From assembly GCA_963642455.1 (NCBI GenBank), contig CAVIGM010000012.1:1-31183 (forward strand): DNA of 31,183 nucleotides, in the 5' to 3' direction. Positions 7,657 through 14,460 of this stretch are shown here, piece after piece (position 1 is the stretch's first letter; each line of letters begins with the position of its first letter). A model generated the notes under the pieces. The model saw only the letters and a program-made list of their open reading frames with translations, was not told the DNA's origin and made no database searches. The DNA is from Crickella sp963642455 (GTDB lineage: Bacteria > Bacillota > Clostridia > Peptostreptococcales > Anaerovoracaceae). Made by a program: the position numbers and the translations under genes.

Positions 7657-7781
7657 TCCAAGTACCGAGTGTCTGCTTTTTTCTATATTATCTAAGTACC
7701 GCGTGACTTTAATTTCTCTAAATACTGCGTGACTTAAATTTGAGAAATACTCGGCAACAAGTTAGGCAACAAGCTCCCGAG
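7657..7781 (-). promoter_or_regulatory. Repeat-containing leader of ade
   Basis: TCTAAGTACCGCGTGACTT-like units start at 7691 and 7717 (26 bp apart), with weaker copies at about 7657 and 7742. ATACTCGG at about 7747 and CCGAGTAT at about 7774 form an 8-bp inverted repeat with a 22-nt loop. All lie between the predicted transcript start (about 7797) and the ade ATG. Function unknown. Confidence 0.4.
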
Positions 7782-7803
7782 TATCTTTGATTCTTAAATG
7801 TAT

Positions 7804-7831
7804 ATTATAGTATATTTTGCGAATTTTGTAA
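7804..7831 (-). promoter_or_regulatory. Probable promoter of ade
   Basis: On the minus strand, TTACAA (7831-7826), 16-bp spacer, TATAAT (7809-7804). The predicted start is about 150 nt upstream of the ade ATG. The inverted repeat CAAAATTC/GAATTTTG overlaps the -35 region. Confidence 0.55.
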
Positions 7832-7842
7832 GCAAAATTCTT

Positions 7843-7900
7843 GAAGTTCGAGAAAGTTCGCGCCCGCTCCCTGAGAAGTTCAAGAAAGTTCGCGCCCGCT
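7843..7900. repeat. 26-bp direct repeat just after the permease-ATPase stop codon
   Basis: 7843-7868 and 7875-7900 differ at one base (GAAGTTCGAGAAAGTTCGCG versus GAAGTTCAAGAAAGTTCGCG, then CCCGCT in both), period 32 bp. The second copy ends two bases from the stop codon at 7903-7905. Confidence 0.9.
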
Positions 7901-7902
7901 AT

Positions 7903-9336
7903 CTATAAGGTTTCGATTCTGTCCGTGAGCGCCTTTGTAATCTCGAGGTCGTGGCTTATCAGAAGCACGGTCTTGCCCTCGATGTTCGGCCTCCATAATT
8001 TGGCAACTACCTCTTCTCTGGTCTCGTCGTCAAGGCCTCGGAAAGGCTCGTCGAATATCATCAGCTTGGCGTCAAAGAGGAAGGTCCTCGCCATTGCCAC
8101 TCTATGGCACATGCCGCCCGAAAGCTGCTCCGGCAAGCTGTATTTCTCAGCCTCTAAGCCGACCGCCTCGAGAAGCTCCTCGATTCTTGCTGCATCATCG
8201 CATATCAGGGCAAGATTGTCATATATATTAAGCCATGGAAGCAATCTGTCCTCTTGGAAAAGTACAGAAATGTTCCGTGGCGAGCTTACAGTTCCGGCAT
8301 CTGCGCTTGTAAGTCCGCAGATGATTCTAAGCAGGGTGGTTTTGCCGCTTCCCGATGCGGCCATTAGTCCTACTCTCTCCCCCGGCTCTACGCTAAGAGA
8401 GTAGTCGCTGTAAATTACCTTGTCGCCGAAGGCCTTGTAGAGATTGCGCACCTCCAGGCCGCCGCTGTCGTGTTCGCTGGTGCCGCCGCTTGCGGCGTCT
8501 TCGTGCGCGATGGCAAAGTTGCGCTCGCCGGCGCGGTCGTGTTCGCTGGCGCCGCGGTGCTCGCCGCCGCGTCTTCTGATTTTGCTTCCTTGGTACGCCT
8601 TGCGGTCGAGCTTTGCAAGCGCCGCATTTATAAGCCTCTCGAAAAGAAGCGCAATCAGAATTATCGCTATTACATAAGCGAAGAGCGTATCGGTCTCGAG
8701 ATAATATTTCGCATTCATAAGCTCGTAGCCGAGCGAGAAAGAAGGCACCGAGAGCACCTCCGCTGTGACAACCGCCTTCCACGAAATTCCCGAGATTATG
8801 CTTACCGCCGATTTGAAATACGGCAGAAGCGAAGGGATGTAAATATACCTTGCTATGCTTGCCCTATCAAGCCTATAGACCTTAGCCATTTCAAGATATT
8901 CAAGATTCATGGCATCAAGTCCGGCAAGGAGATTCGTATATACAATCGGAAAACACATTATGAAGCAGACCAAGGTAGGCACATTTCCCGCAGTCAGCAA
9001 GAAAAGCATATAGATTGCAACCGCCATTATCGGCACTGCCTTGAACATTGCGACAGGCAGTGATAGCAAGTCTCTTACCAATTGCCATTTATTGGCCATT
9101 CCGCTAAGCAGCGCTCCGAAGACGACGGCCAGCAGAATTGCAAGTGCGCACCTTCCGATTGTCGCGAGCGCATCCAAATAGAAGCCGTCGTCGCCAAGCA
9201 GCTTGGCAAACGAGAGCGCTGTCTTAGCAGGCGAGGGCAGCAGCAATGGTGAGCCCACAAGCATTGCTGCTGCCTGCCATACAGCTATCCAAAAGACCAA
9301 TATTAAGAATTTCTTAATTATCCTTTTCTCTTTCAT
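7903..9336 (-). CDS. Fused ABC permease and ATPase (SsuC-SsuB/TauC-TauB type)
   Basis: A 477-residue single-chain fusion of two subunits that are usually separate. Residues 1-250 form a BPD-type permease with a signal-anchor-like first helix, about six membrane segments and an EAA-like loop (EYLEMAKVYRLDRASIARYI). Residues 258-298 are a hydrophilic Gly/Glu/His/Asp linker with a repeated SEHD. From about residue 300 an ATPase follows: Walker A ASGSGKTT, Q-loop LFQEDRLLPWL, signature LSGGMCHRVAMAR (Met for the usual Gln), Walker B LMIFDEPF and H-loop ISHD. The Q-loop sequence is typical of the nitrate/sulfonate/taurine ATPase family. The binding protein is encoded just upstream. Substrate unknown; nothing points clearly to sulfonates. 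Confidence 0.92.
   Translation of the reverse strand: MKEKRIIKKFLILVFWIAVWQAAAMLVGSPLLLPSPAKTALSFAKLLGDDGFYLDALATIGRCALAILLAVVFGALLSGMANKWQLVRDLLSLPVAMFKAVPIMAVAIYMLFLLTAGNVPTLVCFIMCFPIVYTNLLAGLDAMNLEYLEMAKVYRLDRASIARYIYIPSLLPYFKSAVSIISGISWKAVVTAEVLSVPSFSLGYELMNAKYYLETDTLFAYVIAIILIALLFERLINAALAKLDRKAYQGSKIRRRGGEHRGASEHDRAGERNFAIAHEDAASGGTSEHDSGGLEVRNLYKAFGDKVIYSDYSLSVEPGERVGLMAASGSGKTTLLRIICGLTSADAGTVSSPRNISVLFQEDRLLPWLNIYDNLALICDDAARIEELLEAVGLEAEKYSLPEQLSGGMCHRVAMARTFLFDAKLMIFDEPFRGLDDETREEVVAKLWRPNIEGKTVLLISHDLEITKALTDRIETL
8467..8549. repeat. Direct repeat in the GC-rich linker of the fused ABC gene
   Basis: GTCGTGTTCGCTGG occurs at 8467-8480 and 8536-8549, 69 bp (23 codons) apart and in frame. 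The 8440-8580 stretch is clearly more GC-rich than its surroundings and encodes the interdomain linker. Confidence 0.8.
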
Positions 9337-9383
9337 TGATTTGGAATTCTGAATTTGTATGCCTCTTTTCGATTTCGTAATCT

Positions 9384-9416
9384 GATTTCAAATTCGTCGA
9401 ATCAGATTTCAAATTC
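9384..9416. repeat. 21-bp tandem repeat between binding protein and permease-ATPase genes
   Basis: GATTTCAAATTC at 9384-9395 and 9405-9416, with AATCTG/AATCAG before each. The 110-bp spacer also has further GATTC-rich near copies. No terminator hairpin is evident, so the two genes are probably cotranscribed. Confidence 0.7.
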
Positions 9417-9446
9417 CTGATTCAAGATTCAATCCAACTACTTCTT

Positions 9447-10403
9447 CTATTTGCCCGTGTAGTAAATGTCGTCTCCAGGAAGAGCACCGCCTACAGACTG
9501 TGGCGCGAATTTATACAGCACATTGTAGAATGCCGAAAGTGTAGCCTTGCTATCCTCAGGGCTCATGCAGCTGATATTGCATCTTGGAATTGCAGCCTTT
9601 GCAATTGTTGCATCTGCAAGGAAGCCTGCCTCCACGATTTTCTCAGCGATTTCGTCTGATGCTGTATTTACTGCCTCTACCGAGTCGCTGCATTTCTCAA
9701 GGAAAATAGCAACATCGTCTGCTCTTTCTTCAACGAAAGACTTCTTTGCGATAAGAACTCCCATTGGAAGGCTCTGCTCGAACTCATCTGTCCACTCTTC
9801 ATTCAGGTCAACCGCAATATTTATAGCATCGCTCTTAGAAGTAACGGTCGAAACAAATGGCTCAGGAAGAAGCGCAACTGCACCGCTGTTCTGCATGAGC
9901 ATCTGAGCTACATCAGAATGCGCATCCATCCACTGTACCTGCACGTCCTCGCCAAGTGTCAAGCCCTCTTCCTGCAAAAGAATCGAGAGCACGTATTCAG
10001 GGGTGCCGCCTTTGCCGCTTGCGTAGATTGTCTTGCCCTCGAGATCATCAAGGTCATCTACCTCCTTGCCATTCTCTACAAGATAGAGAACACCTGAGCA
10101 AATCGTCGACAAAGCAACAATCTGGCCCTCGGTTTTGTTATAAAGAACGGATGCGAGATTGCTTGGAACAGCCGCGATGTCGATGTCGCCACTTACAAGC
10201 TTCTGCACAACCTCATCTGCCGCCTGGTATGTTGATACGTCAATAAGTTCCTCGTCTACGAGATTAACCATTCCCATTCCGGTTGGTCCGTTGAGAGCGC
10301 CCACTCTGATAGTGTCAGAAAGCTCCTTGCTGCCGCATGATGCCAGCACGAGAACCATTGCCGACACGAGCGCTAACGAAATCAGTCTCTTAAATTTCAA
10401 CAT
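9447..10403 (-). CDS. ABC transporter substrate-binding lipoprotein (SsuA/NMT1-like fold)
   Basis: The ATG ending at 10403 is preferred because GGAGG stands nine bases upstream; an in-frame GTG two codons earlier is too close to it. The 318-residue product has an N-terminal signal (about residues 1-22) ending in the lipobox LASC, so it should be lipid-anchored outside the membrane. The mature part begins DTIRVGALNGPTGMGM and contains GDIDIAAVPSNLASVLYN, LEGKTIYASGKGGTPEY and ALLPEPFVS, typical of type II periplasmic-binding domains of the nitrate/sulfonate/HMP family. A clostridial subfamily ending in VGGALPGDDIYY is familiar to me, but its ligand is not. Neighbours are the TM1266-like regulator upstream and the fused permease-ATPase downstream. 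Confidence 0.9.
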   Translation of the reverse strand: MLKFKRLISLALVSAMVLVLASCGSKELSDTIRVGALNGPTGMGMVNLVDEELIDVSTYQAADEVVQKLVSGDIDIAAVPSNLASVLYNKTEGQIVALSTICSGVLYLVENGKEVDDLDDLEGKTIYASGKGGTPEYVLSILLQEEGLTLGEDVQVQWMDAHSDVAQMLMQNSGAVALLPEPFVSTVTSKSDAINIAVDLNEEWTDEFEQSLPMGVLIAKKSFVEERADDVAIFLEKCSDSVEAVNTASDEIAEKIVEAGFLADATIAKAAIPRCNISCMSPEDSKATLSAFYNVLYKFAPQSVGGALPGDDIYYTGK

Positions 10404-10427
10404 TGTCACATTCCTCCTACTTCCTTA

Positions 10428-10685
10428 TTATTTCTTGGAATAAATTGTCTTTGTGCTGACTCCGTGCAGGGCTCCAAGCTTACCTGAGAGGGCACTGATG
10501 ACATCGTTAGGCGCGTCGAGAAAAACACTGATTACCGAGATATTTTTCTTCGGATAAGGCACGCCCATTCTTCCTATGATATAACTGCCGTAGCCGCTCA
10601 GCAGATTGTTGATTGCGTCCACAGAATCCTTGTCCTCGACAATAATTCCGATGAGCGCAACCCTTTTCTCGCTTGCTTCTGCCAT
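10428..10685 (-). CDS. TM1266-type iron-only hydrogenase system putative regulator
   Basis: The start is set at the ATG ending at 10685 (MAEASEKRVALIGIIVED) with GGAGG six bases upstream; the longer frame begins inside the leader terminator and is not used. The 85-residue protein has a ferredoxin-like/ACT-type appearance, with the motifs IIGRMGVPYPKKNISVISV and DAPNDVISALSGKLG followed by GVSTKT. From memory this is the TM1266 family, which is encoded near [FeFe]-hydrogenase maturation genes in Clostridia and Thermotogae and is thought to be regulatory. It opens an operon with the binding protein and the permease-ATPase. No hydrogenase or HydEFG gene lies in the window. A terminator and structured leader directly upstream suggest control by attenuation. 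Confidence 0.85.
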   Translation of the reverse strand: MAEASEKRVALIGIIVEDKDSVDAINNLLSGYGSYIIGRMGVPYPKKNISVISVFLDAPNDVISALSGKLGALHGVSTKTIYSKK

Positions 10686-10705
10686 AGTAACCTCCTTTCC
10701 TTTAC

Positions 10706-10733
10706 AAAAAAGAGTGTACGACAAAGTACACTC
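10706..10733 (-). terminator. Intrinsic terminator in the leader of the TM1266/ABC operon
   Basis: On the minus strand GAGTGTAC (10733-10726), a 6-nt loop and GTACACTC (10719-10712) are followed by six T (10711-10706). It stands only 20 bp before the ATG of the TM1266-like gene and 130 bp after the prmA stop. It could end prmA transcription, act as an attenuator for the operon, or both. Confidence 0.85.
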
Positions 10734-10860
10734 ATACATGATAAAAGCCTATTGTAAGTTGTTTGCCTTTCCCCTCAGTTAAGCCTTCGGGATGTCAGTA
10801 CAAATGTATACTTGATTATACATTCCGGCACCCCGGCGCGCAAGCTTTTCTGTGAATCCG
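10734..10860 (-). ncRNA. Structured leader upstream of the TM1266/ABC operon, candidate riboswitch or attenuator
   Basis: A long compound hairpin on the minus strand: CGGGGTG (10835-10829) pairs with CATCCCG (10794-10788), enclosing AATGTATA (10824-10817) / TATACATT (10810-10803). A purine-rich single-stranded stretch with a short GGC-containing stem follows, then the terminator at 10706-10733. The paired outer and inner helices plus a CTGA in the internal loop superficially recall the 5-prime half of a TPP aptamer. The CTGAGA and GGATAAT parts of TPP riboswitches are absent. Confidence 0.4.
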
Positions 10861-10863
10861 ATG

Positions 10864-12006
10864 CTACACGGCCCTTGCGACAACGCTTACCCACTCGCCG
10901 AGCGTCACCACCTCAACGAGCTCCCAGCAAGGGTTGGCCATAAGCGCCTCGACCACGGACTTCTCCTTCACATCGATTATGCCCGAAGTGATGAAGTAGC
11001 CACCTTTTTTTACAAAAAAATCCGCCTGCCCTTTCGCGAAGAGATCGACAATGACGGGCGCAAGGATGTTCGCAACGATTATGTCGAAGCCGTCTGTAAG
11101 CGCATGGGCTTCTGCCGCAGCCTTGACCTCGTCTCTTACCCTCTGCTCGTCTATGATGTTTCCGATTGAAAGCACGAATCTATCGTCGGAATTAACATTA
11201 TTCAATGCAAGATTGTCGAGGATTATATGCTCGCATTCCGGGTCAAGCTCGGTCGCCATAACCCAAGAAGCACCCTGCGAAAGAGCGCAGAGCCCAAGGA
11301 TTCCGCTACCTGTTCCTATATCGAGCACCGCATCGCCCGGCTTGATATATTTATCGAGACCCTCGACGCATAGCCTTGTCGTCTCGTGAGTTCCCGTTCC
11401 AAAGGCCGTGCCGGGCTCCATTTCGATAAGCTTGATTCTGCCGTCTGCAATCTGCTCCGCATATTCTTCAGGAATCAGCTCCCAAGATGGCTTAATCAGA
11501 ATATCGCCAATCAGCAGAGGCTTGTAGAATTTCTTCCAATTATTTCGCCAGTCTTCCTCGCGGCTTTCGCTAATCTCAATTGTGCCTGCTCCGATGTCGA
11601 TAAATTCTGCGATTTGAGCTAAGCCGTCCTTGATGTCCTTAATCAAAGACGCAAGATTCGCATCTGATGGCAGCCCTGCACTTGATGAGCTGTCCGCATC
11701 TGATGCCTCGCCCTCCTCCAAGTAGAAGCTGATGTGCGATTCGCCGTCAGAGATGTATGTATCCTCGGTTTCGGCCTCAAATGCGGCGTCTTCCTCGGCC
11801 TCTGATGACTTCTTGTCCTTAGTTTCAACCTTAGAATCTGGCAGGATTTCAGGCTGCGGATCGATATACATGGCCGCGAAATCCTCATCGCTTGGTGGCA
11901 AATTGTTCTCGATTTCTATTTGGTCGATGCCAAGACCAAGCAGCATCGCGCTAACCATCTCTTCAGCGACTTCGGTAGTCTGTATTGTTATTTTCGTCCA
12001 ATTCAT
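10864..12006 (-). CDS. prmA: Ribosomal protein L11 methyltransferase PrmA with an acidic insertion
   Basis: A 380-residue protein, longer than the usual 290-320. The N-terminal substrate-recognition domain starts MNWTKITIQTTEVAEEMVS. The Rossmann-fold methyltransferase domain shows GTAFGTGTHETTRLC, the SAM-binding DIGTGSGILGLCALSQGA, the acidic TELDPE and the catalytic-loop VANILAPVI, all characteristic of PrmA. It should trimethylate ribosomal protein L11 using S-adenosylmethionine. Residues about 58-110 form an acidic Ser/Glu/Asp-rich segment between the two domains that accounts for the extra length. The ATG at 12006 has a weak AAGGGAAAG Shine-Dalgarno. A promoter at 12123-12150 shares its -35 region with that of the divergent gene. 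Confidence 0.95.
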   Translation of the reverse strand: MNWTKITIQTTEVAEEMVSAMLLGLGIDQIEIENNLPPSDEDFAAMYIDPQPEILPDSKVETKDKKSSEAEEDAAFEAETEDTYISDGESHISFYLEEGEASDADSSSSAGLPSDANLASLIKDIKDGLAQIAEFIDIGAGTIEISESREEDWRNNWKKFYKPLLIGDILIKPSWELIPEEYAEQIADGRIKLIEMEPGTAFGTGTHETTRLCVEGLDKYIKPGDAVLDIGTGSGILGLCALSQGASWVMATELDPECEHIILDNLALNNVNSDDRFVLSIGNIIDEQRVRDEVKAAAEAHALTDGFDIIVANILAPVIVDLFAKGQADFFVKKGGYFITSGIIDVKEKSVVEALMANPCWELVEVVTLGEWVSVVARAV

Positions 12007-12122
12007 ATGTTCTTTCCCTTTTGTTCTTCTTTTTGCTTTTCTCGTTTTTCTTCGAGCTTGCCCAACTCTTCTCTATATGATTTTTTATGTTTTTTATAGA
12101 TATTTTCCATTGAATATAAACA

Positions 12123-12150
12123 ATTATACATTGATATTTCCTTGACACAA
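12123..12150 (-). promoter_or_regulatory. Probable promoter of prmA
   Basis: Minus-strand TTGTGT (12150-12145), 16-bp spacer, TATAAT (12128-12123). The leader would be about 115 nt. Its -35 overlaps the TTGACA of the plus-strand promoter. Confidence 0.6.
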
Positions 12151-12169
12151 CGGGCATTTTAGTTATACA
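12142..12169 (+). promoter_or_regulatory. Probable promoter of the flavin/Fe-S reductase gene
   Basis: TTGACA (12142-12147), 16-bp spacer, TATACA (12164-12169). It lies about 60 bp before the ATG at 12231, with an A-rich AAAGGAAAAGGG Shine-Dalgarno. The consensus -35 fits the highly expressed look of the gene. Confidence 0.65.
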
Positions 12170-12230
12170 TTTAGATTAACATATTTCGTGATTTTTTATG
12201 TTATAAATAATAGAAAGGAAAAGGGATATT

Positions 12231-14297
12231 ATGGACAAAAAATACGAACCTCTATTCACCCCTTGGAAGATCGGTAACTGCGAAATCAAGAACCGTATCG
12301 TACAGCCTTCAATGGGTGGAACTTCCCTCTTCGGATGGCTCGAACCTTGCCATTTCGATAAGGAAGCAGCTTACCATATTTTGAACCGTGCACAGCACAA
12401 TGTTGGTCTGGTACTTCCAGGCATGCAGTGCGTTCGTGACACAATGGGCAAGAGATGGCTTTATCAGAACAAGAAGATGTTTAAGGATCTTGCAGAGTGG
12501 ATGCCTGAATTCCACAAGACAGGATCGAAGCTCTTCATTCAGCTTGCTGGCGGATTTGGCCGTTCAATGGCTATCAACCAGATGATGGTAGACATGCTGC
12601 AGAAGAAGCCTTTCGGCGCTGTAGCTAAGCCTTTCCTCGATGTTGAATACTGCTGCGCATCAGCTTGCGAAGGACCTAACAGATGGTATCCTGAGATTAA
12701 GTCAAGACTCATGACAGTTGAAGAAATTCATGAGATGGTTGACGCTTTTGCTAAGACAGCAAAGATGTGCAAAGACGCAGGAGTTGACGGTGTTGAGATT
12801 CACGCTGTACACGAAGGATATCTTCTTGACCAGTTCACAATCGCTAACTTCAACACTCGTACAGACGAATACGGCGGTTCATTCGAGAACAGATATCGTT
12901 TCCCAGTTGAAATCGTTCAGGCTATCAAGAAGGAATGCGGTCAGGACTTCCCTGTTTCACTGCGTTACTCAGTAGTTTCGAAGACAAAGGGCTTCCTGCA
13001 GGGAGCTGTTCCTGGAGAAGAGTTCGTAGAATTCGGTCGTGACATGGCAGAGTCAGAGAAGGCTATTAAGTACCTCGAAGAGGCTGGCTATGACATGTTC
13101 AACTGCGATAACGGAACATACGATTCTTGGTACTGGGCTCATCCACCTGTATACATGCCTGAGAACTGCAACCTTGAGGAAGTTGAGCACATTAAGAAGT
13201 TCACTAACGCTCCTGTAGTTTGCGCAGGTAAGATGAATCCATTAAAGGGTGCTGAGGAAATCGCTGCAGGCAGACTCGATGCTATCGGTGTTGCTCGTCA
13301 GAACCTCGTAGACCCTGAGTGGGTTGACAAGATTATCGAGGGCAGAGTTGAAGACATCAAGCCATGTATCAACTGCCACAATGCTTGCTTCAGCTTCTCG
13401 AAGTCAAAGAGCACTGCAAATACTCAGACTCTTGATGACTCACTGCACCTCGCTCGTTGCGCATTGACACCTTCAACAATGCAGCACAACAAGTACAAGA
13501 TCGTTCCTACAAAGAGACCTAAGAACGTTGCTATCATCGGTGGCGGTGTCGGCGGTATGGAATCTGCTCTTGTTCTCAAGAAGAGAGGACATAATCCTGT
13601 AATCTTCGAGAAGAGCGACAAGCTCGGCGGAATTTATATTACAGCTGCTGCTATGTCCTTCAAGGAAGCAGACAAGGCTCTCATCAAGTGGTACGAGAGA
13701 GAGCTCGAGAAATACAATATCGAAGTTCACTTCAATACTGATATTTCCGATGCTGCAACACTTCTGAAGAAATATGACGAAGTAATCATTACAATCGGAT
13801 CAGAGAGAAAGACTCTCACAGTTCCAGGCTTCAACAAGACAATCAGCTTCACAGATCTTCTCCTTGGAGACGACCCTGGCGATAAGATTGTATTCTTCGG
13901 CGGCGGACAGTCCTCATGCGAGGCAGCTTACGAAATGGTACTCCAGGGCAAGCACCCTATTATCGTTGAGCTTGCAGACGACCTGATCGTAACACCTGGA
14001 ACATGCCTTGCTAACAGCTCATTCCTCCGTGAAATGCTTGCATTCAAGAAGGTTCCTGTATACCTCGAGCACAGCATTAGCGAGATTGGCGACGGCTATG
14101 TAATGATTAAGCCTAAGAACGGCGGAGACGCATTCAGAGTAGAGTGCGACAACGTTGTTAACGGAATCGGATTCGTTCCTAAGACAATGTATCAGAGCAA
14201 GAAGAGCCTCCACATCCACAAGGTTGGTACTTGCGTTAAGTGGGGTAACCTCAGAGACGTTATTTGGGGAGCTTGGGATGTCTGCATGAAGATCTAA
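12231..14297 (+). CDS. Old Yellow Enzyme-type FMN/4Fe-4S/FAD reductase (BaiCD/enoate reductase-like)
   Basis: A 688-residue three-part oxidoreductase. Residues 1-370 form the FMN-binding TIM barrel, with VEIHAVHEGYLLDQF and NTRTDEYGGSFENRYRFP. Cys379, 382, 386 and 410 would bind a 4Fe-4S cluster (C-X2-C-X3-C-X23-C). From about residue 430 there is a dinucleotide-binding domain (AIIGGGVGGMESALVL) and a second nucleotide-binding motif (VFFGGGQSSCEAAYEM). Such enzymes (2,4-dienoyl-CoA reductase, enoate reductase, BaiCD/BaiH) pass NAD(P)H electrons through FAD and Fe-S to FMN to reduce C=C bonds; the substrate here is unknown. Codon choice (GCT, GTT, ACA, TCA) differs visibly from the GCC/CTC-rich neighbours, suggesting high expression. 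It is monocistronic, with a strong terminator. Confidence 0.93.
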   Translation: MDKKYEPLFTPWKIGNCEIKNRIVQPSMGGTSLFGWLEPCHFDKEAAYHILNRAQHNVGLVLPGMQCVRDTMGKRWLYQNKKMFKDLAEWMPEFHKTGSKLFIQLAGGFGRSMAINQMMVDMLQKKPFGAVAKPFLDVEYCCASACEGPNRWYPEIKSRLMTVEEIHEMVDAFAKTAKMCKDAGVDGVEIHAVHEGYLLDQFTIANFNTRTDEYGGSFENRYRFPVEIVQAIKKECGQDFPVSLRYSVVSKTKGFLQGAVPGEEFVEFGRDMAESEKAIKYLEEAGYDMFNCDNGTYDSWYWAHPPVYMPENCNLEEVEHIKKFTNAPVVCAGKMNPLKGAEEIAAGRLDAIGVARQNLVDPEWVDKIIEGRVEDIKPCINCHNACFSFSKSKSTANTQTLDDSLHLARCALTPSTMQHNKYKIVPTKRPKNVAIIGGGVGGMESALVLKKRGHNPVIFEKSDKLGGIYITAAAMSFKEADKALIKWYERELEKYNIEVHFNTDISDAATLLKKYDEVIITIGSERKTLTVPGFNKTISFTDLLLGDDPGDKIVFFGGGQSSCEAAYEMVLQGKHPIIVELADDLIVTPGTCLANSSFLREMLAFKKVPVYLEHSISEIGDGYVMIKPKNGGDAFRVECDNVVNGIGFVPKTMYQSKKSLHIHKVGTCVKWGNLRDVIWGAWDVCMKI

Positions 14298-14332
14298 TTT
14301 GATCTCAGCGGATCTCTATTAGAACAATAACT

Positions 14333-14369
14333 AAAGAGCTTCATTCCGTATTGGAATGAAGCTCTTTTA
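14333..14369 (+). terminator. Intrinsic terminator after the reductase gene
   Basis: AAAGAGCTTCATTCC (14333-14347) pairs across GTATT with GGAATGAAGCTCTTTT. This strong 13-15 bp stem begins 36 bp after the stop codon. Confidence 0.93.
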
Positions 14370-14384
14370 ATTGCAAGATTCAAG

Positions 14385-14424
14385 AAAATCTACACGCATT
14401 TTTGAAAATTTGCGTGTAGATTTT
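14385..14424 (-). terminator. Inverted repeat, probable terminator of the selenoprotein gene
   Basis: AAAATCTACACGCA (14385-14398) and TGCGTGTAGATTTT (14411-14424) form a 14-bp stem, 36 bp beyond the end of the convergent gene. The A- and T-rich ends suggest a bidirectional terminator. Confidence 0.65.
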
Positions 14425-14460
14425 GAAATTGTCTATGATTTACCATTTACTTTGAAATTA

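Noticed and set aside
7646..7803. Purine riboswitch before ade
   Set aside because: The conserved three-way-junction sequences are not present in the leader.
10734..10860. TPP riboswitch
   Set aside because: The outer and inner stems and a CTGA recall the first half of a TPP aptamer, but the CTGAGA turn, the GGATAAT segment and the 3-prime helices are missing.
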